This document shows, one piece after another, positions 57,300 through 64,000 of a stretch of 64,000 nt of DNA. The stretch spans positions 152,001 through 216,000 of the forward strand of contig JAOTOM010004621.1 of assembly GCA_034440615.1 (NCBI GenBank). The letters are read 5' to 3'. The DNA comes from Ashinkailepas kermadecensis. Lineage: Eukaryota > Arthropoda > Thecostraca > Neolepadidae. The notes beneath the pieces are model-generated. The model was given only the letters and a program-made list of their open reading frames with translations. It was not told the origin of the DNA and made no database searches. The translations under genes and the position numbers were made by a program. Each line of letters opens with the position of its first letter. Position 1 is the stretch's first letter.

Positions 57300-58175
57300 A
57301 TCCCATCCACCACACCGTCACTTCACGTCAGACCTAGATTCCAACCACCACACCGCCCCTTCACGTCAGGCCTAGATCCCAACCATCACACCGCCACTTC
57401 ACGTCAGGTCTAGATCCCAACCATCACACCGCCCCTTCACGTCAGGCCTAGATCCCAACCATCACACCGCCCCTTCACGTCAGGCCTAGATCCCAACCAT
57501 CATACCGCCCCTTCACGTCAGGCCTAGATTCAAACCATCACACCGCCCCTTCACGTCAGGCCTAGATCCCAACCATCACACCGCCCCTTCACGCCAGGCC
57601 TAGATCCCATCCATCACACCGCCACTTCAAGTCGGGTCTAAATCCCAACCATCACACCGCCCCTTCACGTCAGGCCTAGATCCCAACCATCACACCGCCC
57701 CTTCACGTCAGGTCTAGATCCCAACCATCACACCGCCCCTTCACGTCAGGCCTAGATCCCAACCATCACACCGCCCCTTCACGTCAGGCCTAGATCCCAA
57801 CCATCACACCGCCCCTTCACGTCAGGCCTAGATCCCAACCATCACACCGCCCCTTCACGTCAGGCCTAGATCCCAACCATCACACCGCCCCTTCACGTCA
57901 GGCCTAGATCCCATCCATCACACCGCCACTTCAAGTCGGGTCTAAATCCCAACCATCACACCGCCCCTTCACGTCAGGCCTAGATCCCAACCATCACACC
58001 GCCCCTTCACGTCAGGCCTAGATCCCAACCATCACACCGCCCCTTCACGTCAGGCCTAGATCCCAACCATCACACCGCCACTTCAAGTCGGGTCTAAATC
58101 CCAACCATCACACCGCCCCTTCACGTCAGGCCTAGATCCCAACCATCACACCGCCCCTTCACGTCAGGCCTAGTC
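57300..58175. repeat. 39-bp minisatellite, about 22 copies
   Basis: Units of accatcacaccgccccttca followed by cgtcaggcctagatcccaa, 39 bp. The minor variant (cacttcaagtcgggtctaaa) recurs at about 57622, 57926 and 58078. Intervals of 304 and 152 bp, about eight and four units, hint at block duplication within the array. Confidence 0.97.
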
Positions 58176-58330
58176 ACAACTGAATGCCGCGGAGTGGTGG
58201 GTCGCCACAGATCCCCGCCAGTTAGTACCATGGGACCCCGCCACGGGACCCGCCGGTTGGTGCCGGGAAACCCAGCCAGTTGGCACCATGGCACTCCGCC
58301 ACGGGATCCGCCACGGGACTCGCCAGTTGA
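58176..58330. other. irregular transition into the 45-bp array
   Basis: Contains early, diverged units (ccgccagttagtaccatggg, cgccacgggacccgccggtt). No gene. Confidence 0.6.
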
Positions 58331-60135
58331 CGCCACACAACCCGGCCAGTTGGCACCAGGAGAGCCCGCCAGTTGACGCCACACAACCCGGCCAGTTGGC
58401 ACCAGGGGAGCCGCCAGTTGACGCCACACAACCCGGCCAGTTGGCACCAGGGGAGCCGCCAGTTGACGCCACACAACCCCGCCAGTTGGCACCAGGAGAG
58501 CCCGCCAGTTGACGCCACACAACCCCGCCAGTTGGCACCAGGGGAGCCGCCAGTTGACGCCACACAACCCCGCCAGTTGGCACCAGGGAGCCGCCAGTTG
58601 ACGCCACACAACCCGGCCAGTTGGCACCAGGAGAGCCCGCCAGTTGACGTCACACAACCCCGCCAGTTGGCACCAGGAGAGCCCGCCAGTTGACGTCACA
58701 CAACCCGGCCAGTTGGCACCAGGAGAGCCCGCCAGTTGACGTCACACAACCCCGCCAGTTGGCACCAGGGAGTCGCCAGTTGACGCCACACAACCCGGCC
58801 AGTTGGCACCAGGGGAGCCGCCAGTTGACGCCACACAACCCGGCCAGTTGGCACCAGGAGAGCCGCCAGTTGGCACCAGGGGAGCCGCCAGTTGACGTCA
58901 CACAACCCGGCCAGTTGGCACCAGGAGCCCGCCAGTTGACCCAACCGCCAGTTGGCACGGGAGCCGCCAGTTGACGCCACACAACCCCGCCAGTTGGCAC
59001 CAGGAGAGCCCGCCAGTTGACGTCACACAACCCGGCCAGTTGGCACCAGGAGAGCCCGCCAGTTGACGTCACACAACCCGGCCAGTTGGCACCAGGAGAG
59101 CCCGCCAGTTGACGTCACACAACCCGGCCAGTTGGCACCAGGAGAGCCCGCCAGTTGACGTCACACAACCCGGCCAGTTGGCACCAGGAGAGCCCGCCAG
59201 TTGACGTCACACAACCCCGCCAGTTGGCACCAGGAGAGCCCGCCAGTTGACGTCACACAACCCCGCCAGTTGGCACCAGGGGAGCCGCCAGTTGACGCCA
59301 CACAACCCGGCCAGTTGGCACCAGGAGACCCCCCCTGGCGCCACACAACCCCCCCAGGTGGGACCAGGGGAAGCCCCCCCTTGACGCCACACAAATGGGG
59401 AGCCGCCAGTTGACGCCACACAACCCCGCCAGTTGGCACCAGGGGAGCCGCCAGTTGACGCCACACAACCCCGCCAGTTGGCACCAGGGGAGCCGCCAGT
59501 TGACGCCACACAACCCGGCCAGTTGGCACCAGGGGAGCCGCCAGTTGACGCCACACAACCCGGCCAGTTGGCACCAGGGGAGTCGCCAGTTGACGTCACA
59601 CAACCCGGCCAGTTGGCACCAGGAGAGCCCGCCAGTTGACGTCACACAACCCCGCCAGTTGGCACCAGGAGAGCCCGCCAGTTGACGTCACACAACCCCG
59701 CCAGTTGGCACCAGGGGAGCCGCCAGTTGACGCCACACAACCCGGCCAGTTGGCACCAGGGGAGCCGCCAGTTGACGCCACACAACCCCGCCAGTTGGCA
59801 CCAGGGAGCCGCCAGTTGACGCCACACAACCCGGCCAGTTGGCACCAGGGGAGCCGCCAGTTGACGCCACACAACCCGGCCAGTTGGCACCAGGGGAGCC
59901 GCCAGTTGACGCCACACAACCCCGCCAGTTGGCACCACACAACCCCGCCAGTTGGCACCAGGAGAGCCCGCCAGTTGACGCCACACAACCCCGCCAGTTG
60001 GCACCACACAACCCGGCCAGTTGGCACCAGGAGAGCCCGCCAGTTGACGCCACACAACCCGGCCAGTTGGCACCAGGAGAGCCGCCAGTTGACGCCACAC
60101 AACCCCGCCAGTTGGCACCAGGGGAGCCGCCACAG
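58325..60135. repeat. 45-46-bp minisatellite, about 40 copies
   Basis: Each unit has two half-units with GCCAGTTG: ccgccagttgacgccacaca then acccggccagttggcaccag. Variants: gacgcc/gacgtc, acccggcc/accccgcc and ggggagcc/gagagccc. Variant combinations form local runs, for example gacgtc plus gagagccc at 58985-59250. A damaged patch lies at 59325-59400 (accccccctggcgccac and on). Open frames on both strands are artefacts. Confidence 0.98.
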
Positions 60136-60479
60136 GACTGTACCAGCTTGGCGCAAGTCGTTCTTCTTGGAATCAGCCGGCCCTTCAGTCCGCCAGTTGA
60201 TATTTCGTCATTCAGGACGGATTCAAAGACAACACTGATTTGTCTGTTAATGTTTTATGGAAGCGTCAAAGTTCAGCAGACACCTACAAATATCGAGCTG
60301 GTTCCGTTTCCGCAACGACGAGCCAGCAACCGTCAGTATGGATCCGGAAAAAAATCCGCTAGTGGTTCCTACTTTCACGTTCCTCAGTTATCTATCACAG
60401 AAATAAGGTACAGTAGCCAGGGCTTTCCAGGAGAGGCCTTCATTGGAATATTTGATACTGAAGGGTGAACAAGTGGGTT
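60136..60479. other. no recognised gene
   Basis: Plus-strand frames that run out of the array end here (60238 and 60468) without known motif. Confidence 0.45.
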
Positions 60480-60551
60480 GCATGCACGTGAGGGTGAACG
60501 CAGCCATCTGCATAATCAGGCAGATGGCTGCGTGCATGTGACGATGCATGC
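60480..60551. other. 72-nt hairpin with perfect 14-bp inner stem
   Basis: Inner arms ACGCAGCCATCTGC (60498-60511) and GCAGATGGCTGCGT (60520-60533) are perfect around the 8-nt loop ataatcag. The outer ends gcatgca (60480) and tgcatgc (60545) also pair, with an imperfect middle. The overall shape resembles a small hairpin RNA precursor or a tiny inverted repeat; no evidence of expression. Confidence 0.88.
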
Positions 60552-60694
60552 AATAAACGACGCTGGAAGAAAGGGCATTGATATGAGGGCATACACAATT
60601 GACTCGAATTGTATTTGTGGATGCTCTGCGGAATCAGAATCAATGCTAAGCGCAAGCTTGTTGCATTGTACCTGAATCTACCTCCAATTCAAGA

Positions 60695-60900
60695 GTAAAG
60701 GAATTCCAATTCTACAGTACAATTTTTAACTGGAGTTTAACGTGCCCATGTAGTTGGGCAGAGCTTCCTGGTGCCAGTTGCGAACTGGCCATCACATCCG
60801 GAGGCGTTAATAGCGAGAGCCTGAAGCGACTCGACCCGCCGTGTCAGCACCTTTGCAGGCCTGTGCTGCCCTAGTCTACCCACTGAGCTAGCCAGCTGGG
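60695..60900 (-). mobile_element. tRNA-derived SINE, copy 2
   Basis: Minus strand: the head cccagctggctagctcagtg (A box TAGCTCAGTGGG at 60890-60879), B box GGGTCGAGTCGC at 60837-60826, body cagttcgcaactggc and gggcacgttaaactccag, and the end GAATTGGAATTC. The order and spacing equal those of copy 1 at 37505-37728; the B-box flank GTCGCTTC is identical. Divergence is high, so the family is old or the two copies are from different subfamilies. Confidence 0.82.
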
Positions 60901-61554
60901 ATAATGACGACAGTTTTCTCAAGTTCATTTTGATTGAGGTGTCCGATGTAAGAAAAGAAACGTCAGTGATGAGGAAAAAATGTAAAATGTCGGTAGTTAG
61001 ATGGACATTTTGAGACACATGAAATGCTGAATCCCAATTGCAGCTGTTGAATCTGGTTGAAGGAAGTAGCTACTGTTATGTGTGAATAAAGAAAAACATG
61101 GGCAAACAATATTTGGATGCAATATCGACATCTAAGAAAAACTGAATGCATCCTAAATGCTCCAATCTCTAACATGCACTATGGAGACGTTACCCAATTA
61201 AGCGCATACATTTTGCGTAGAAAACGATTGCCGGGCACAGCGTGGCATGGTTGAGTAATTCCCGATCATGTTTGGAAGTTCATCAGAAACAAACATTTTT
61301 AAGGCAATCTTGAACACATGCTTCGTGCAGCTCCCCCTTTAGAAAGTGCACACAATGCATAAATGCCTGGCAAACACAAAGTTGTTCAATGACAGAAATG
61401 TCTTGACATGGCTCCTGCCTGCAAGCGAAATGTGGTGTTCACAGACAAATCATGATCACGAATATTATGCTTCACCTCTTGGCTGCGCCAAGAGAGGCTC
61501 AGAGGCTAAGGTCGGTTCTCGCACTTGCAATAAAAAGGTATGCCTTTTCATGAT
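60901..61554. other. no recognised gene
   Basis: AT-rich, nothing recognised. Confidence 0.5.
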
Positions 61555-62680
61555 GTCCATGATATTAGCAACGCATTCGCATTCGCATTCAGCATCCTAT
61601 TCGCATACTCTCCGAATTCGTTCATTTTTCAGGATATGATCTTTGTCGCTTGCAAAAGTAAGGCAAACAACGATTCTTCAGTAGGACAAGCGGTTCGATC
61701 TCTTGAGGTCCAGAGAGGTCACTCGGGTCAAAAACGGTGTACCGCATAAAATTCGAAGTATTTCACTTAGCCGAATGATTCCAACGCCTAGATGTCCGCT
61801 GTCCATCAAAGATGCAGCACATCGAATTACGTGAACTTCAATGTCAGTTTGACCTCAGGTCCCCGAAGTTGGTTTTACTCATGCACTATATCTATTTACG
61901 GGGTACCGAATACAATCATGGTGACACATTGGATATACCTGATTTTTGCAGGTCATAGTCTACATAGCACGTACATACAGCACATCGATCAAAATGGCCC
62001 ATTATGGCCACTGATTCATCACCGTTCGCCAAAAAAGCCGAAAAAATGCAACTATACCAAATTCTTGTGTACCCGATAATTTCCGCAAAATTTTACCTGG
62101 CACGACGAAAAAACACCCAGACATTGGCTATGGCCCATGGATGCAGCACATTGAAGCATTTGGCCTACAATCTCATAGTTTCGCCTATATTCGCAAAATA
62201 CTGTTTTGACCATGCATTATTGCCATCTACGGGGTACCTGATAATACCTTCCTAAATACATTCATCGGATGAACATTAGCGCCAAAAAATCTCCCATCGG
62301 ACAAGAAAGCAGCACATCCAAGCATGTCACCTTCAAGTTCACCATTTGACCTCAGGTCAACGAATACTTTAACATTACACCCTATGGGAATATCACGGTG
62401 TACCGAATACAATTTTCCTGAATACATTTATCGGATGGATATTAGCGTCGAAAAATCGCCCACCGAGCAAGGACGCAGCACATCCGAGCATGTGATAGTC
62501 AGTGCCAGCGTTTGACCTCAGGTCAGGCTTTATGGAATTCAGAAAAAGAAAGTAGTCCACTTGGGTACCGTATGTGGGCCAAACGAAGCATTGAATGTAG
62601 ACTATCTCAACACTGATGCATGCACTAGCAACACAAGAAGCAGCACACTGCGTGACCTGACCTCTATCGATGACGCATTT
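61555..62680 (+). repeat. 166-bp satellite, forward block
   Basis: The marker gcagcaca (with variants) lies at 61814, 61977, 62143, 62309, 62475 and 62640, spacing 163-166 bp. Each monomer tends to carry TTTGACCTCAGGTCA, a taccgaatacaat or ggggtacc word, and tcggatg. The leftmost part (61555-61800) is the most decayed. Even-numbered monomers resemble each other more than neighbours, so a higher-order unit is likely. Confidence 0.9.
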
Positions 62681-63445
62681 CATCAGGTAGCACTAGCATC
62701 CCATTCAACAACGCATTCAGAAACGAATTCACGAATGTCCTCCAATTCGTCTGAAAATTTGACACAACCTTCGCAGACACACCTGTACATGCATCCCGAA
62801 ACGATTTTCTGTTACGACGAACCATTTCGCCTTCAGAGGCGAAAAGGTCAGCCAGGTCAAATCTGGGGTATCGCATAACTTGCCGGAGAATTCACTTATT
62901 GGAATGATTCAAACGCTTGTGCCATCCCTATCACGGTGGCATGCAGCACACCAAGTCAACTGGTCACTCGAGGTCACCATTTGACCTCAGGTCAACGAAG
63001 ACTTTAACATTACACCCTATGGGTAAATCACGGTGTACCGAATACAATTTTCCTGAATACATTTATCGGATGGATATTAGCGTCGAATAATCACCCACCG
63101 AGCAAGGACGTAGCACATACGAGCATGTGATCGTCAGTGCCAGCGTTTGACCTCAGGTCAGGTTTTATGAAATTCAGAAAAAGAAAGTAGTCCACTTGGG
63201 TACCGTATGTGGGCCAAACGAAGCATTGAATGTAGACTATCTCAACACTGATGCATGCACTAGCAACACAAGAAGCAGCATACCTCTATCGATGGCGCAT
63301 TTCATCAGGTAGCACTAGCATCCCATTCAACAACGCATTCAGAAACCATTTCACCAATGTGCTCCGATTCGTCTGCAAATTTGACACAACCTTCGCAGAC
63401 ACACCCGTACATGCATCTCAAAACGATTTTCTGCTACGACGAACC
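62680..63445 (+). repeat. 166-bp satellite, second forward block and turn-around
   Basis: Markers at 62943, 63110 and 63275 restart the 166-bp grid after a 303-bp gap. The segment 62982-63290 is nearly identical to 62342-62645, that is, a direct higher-order duplicate about 638 bp downstream. The words agcatcccattcaacaacgc at 62697 and 63318 mark another shared monomer. Confidence 0.9.
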
Positions 63446-64000
63446 ATTTGCTGCTTCTTGTGTTGCTAGTGCATGCATCAGTGTTGAGATAGTCTACATT
63501 CAATGCTTCGTTTGGCCCACATACGGTACCCAAGTGGACTACTTTCTTTTTCTGAATTTCATAAAACCTGACCTGAGGTCAAACGCTGGCACTGACGGTC
63601 ACATGCTCGTATTTGCTACGTCCTTGCTCGGTGGGCGATTATTCGACGCTAATATCCATCCGATAAATGTATTCAGGAAAATTGTATTCGGTACACCGTG
63701 ATATTCCCATAGGGTGTAATGTTAAAGTCTTCGTTGACCTGAGATCAAATGGTGAACTTCAAGGTGACTTGCTTGGATGTGCTGCTTTCTTGTCCGATGG
63801 GAGATTTTTGGCGCTAATGTCCATCCGATGAATGTATTTAGGAAGGTATTATCAGGTACCCCGTAGATGGCAATAATGCATGGTCAAAACAGTATTTTGC
63901 GAATATAGGTCAAACTATGAGATTGTAGGCCAGATGCTTCAATGTGCTGCATCCATGGGCCATAGCCAATGTCTGGGTGTTTTTCGTCGTGCCAGGTAAA
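63446..64000 (-). repeat. 166-bp satellite, inverted block, runs off window
   Basis: Markers in reverse orientation (gctgc/gctac) lie at 63450, 63615, 63781 and 63946, spacing 165-166 bp. The block is the reverse complement of 62093-62645 over its whole visible length (for example tttacctggcacgacgaaaa at 62093 and its complement at the last bases of the window). The inverted arm is therefore at least 555 bp, with a centre of about 800 bp. The arm continues beyond position 64000. Confidence 0.92.

Noticed and set aside
60695..60900. Functional tRNA gene on the minus strand
   Set aside because: Same reasons as the 37.5-kb copy.

Overview
This is eukaryotic genomic DNA, most likely from an arthropod. 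I see no operons, no bacterial gene packing and no ribosomal or ordinary tRNA genes. I do see one exon with consensus splice sites, wrecks of eukaryote-specific retroelements (BEL/Pao and Penelope-like), two tRNA-derived SINE copies, TTAGG/CCTAA runs (the arthropod-type telomere motif, here interstitial) and very many minisatellites. The exact taxon cannot be told from sequence alone; an arachnid or crustacean is a guess.

The clearest host-gene signal is one 170-nt exon on the minus strand (50249-50418) of a dipeptidyl-peptidase-4-like (S9B) protein. No further exon was recognised, so much of the DNA around it may be intron. Almost all long open reading frames are by-products of tandem repeats whose unit lacks stop codons.

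Layout. 1-150: 74-bp repeat. 645-7378: a 6.7-kb array of a 23-bp unit, followed by 85-bp and 40-bp arrays (to 8085). 8.1-11.0 kb: quiet single-copy DNA. 11.0-14.3 kb: a (TA)n tract, then GC-rich 33-37-bp, 14-bp and 109-bp arrays. 18.06-20.89 kb: a 24-bp array bracketed by a 65-bp direct repeat. 23.0-23.5 kb: a 63-bp repeat that reads as 21 codons. 23.95-30.01 kb: a nested palindromic structure with arms of about 1.5 kb, each arm carrying a palindromic foldback element of about 0.7 kb, a second repeat of about 0.6 kb and an exon-like segment. 34.16-37.12 kb (minus): a decayed BEL/Pao pol region. 38.85-40.29 kb (plus): a decayed copy of an invertebrate multi-copy protein family. 40.82-42.45 kb (plus): a Penelope-like element with reverse transcriptase and GIY-YIG traces. 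43.0-44.93 kb: a 114-bp array. 45.2-48.5 kb: small MITE-like repeats, microsatellites, and 28-bp and 25-bp arrays. 49.0-49.95 kb: a degenerate phrase-like repeat. 52-60 kb: further minisatellites (22/44, 24, 39 and 45 bp) and older 174-bp and 270-300-bp tandem repeats. 61.55-64.0 kb: a satellite of 166-bp monomers that folds back on itself and runs off the window edge.

The genes do not form a pathway here. The main biological content is repeat biology: more than twenty unrelated minisatellite families in 64 kb, several with internal higher-order structure, two large inverted-repeat structures, and four kinds of dead or dying transposable element.
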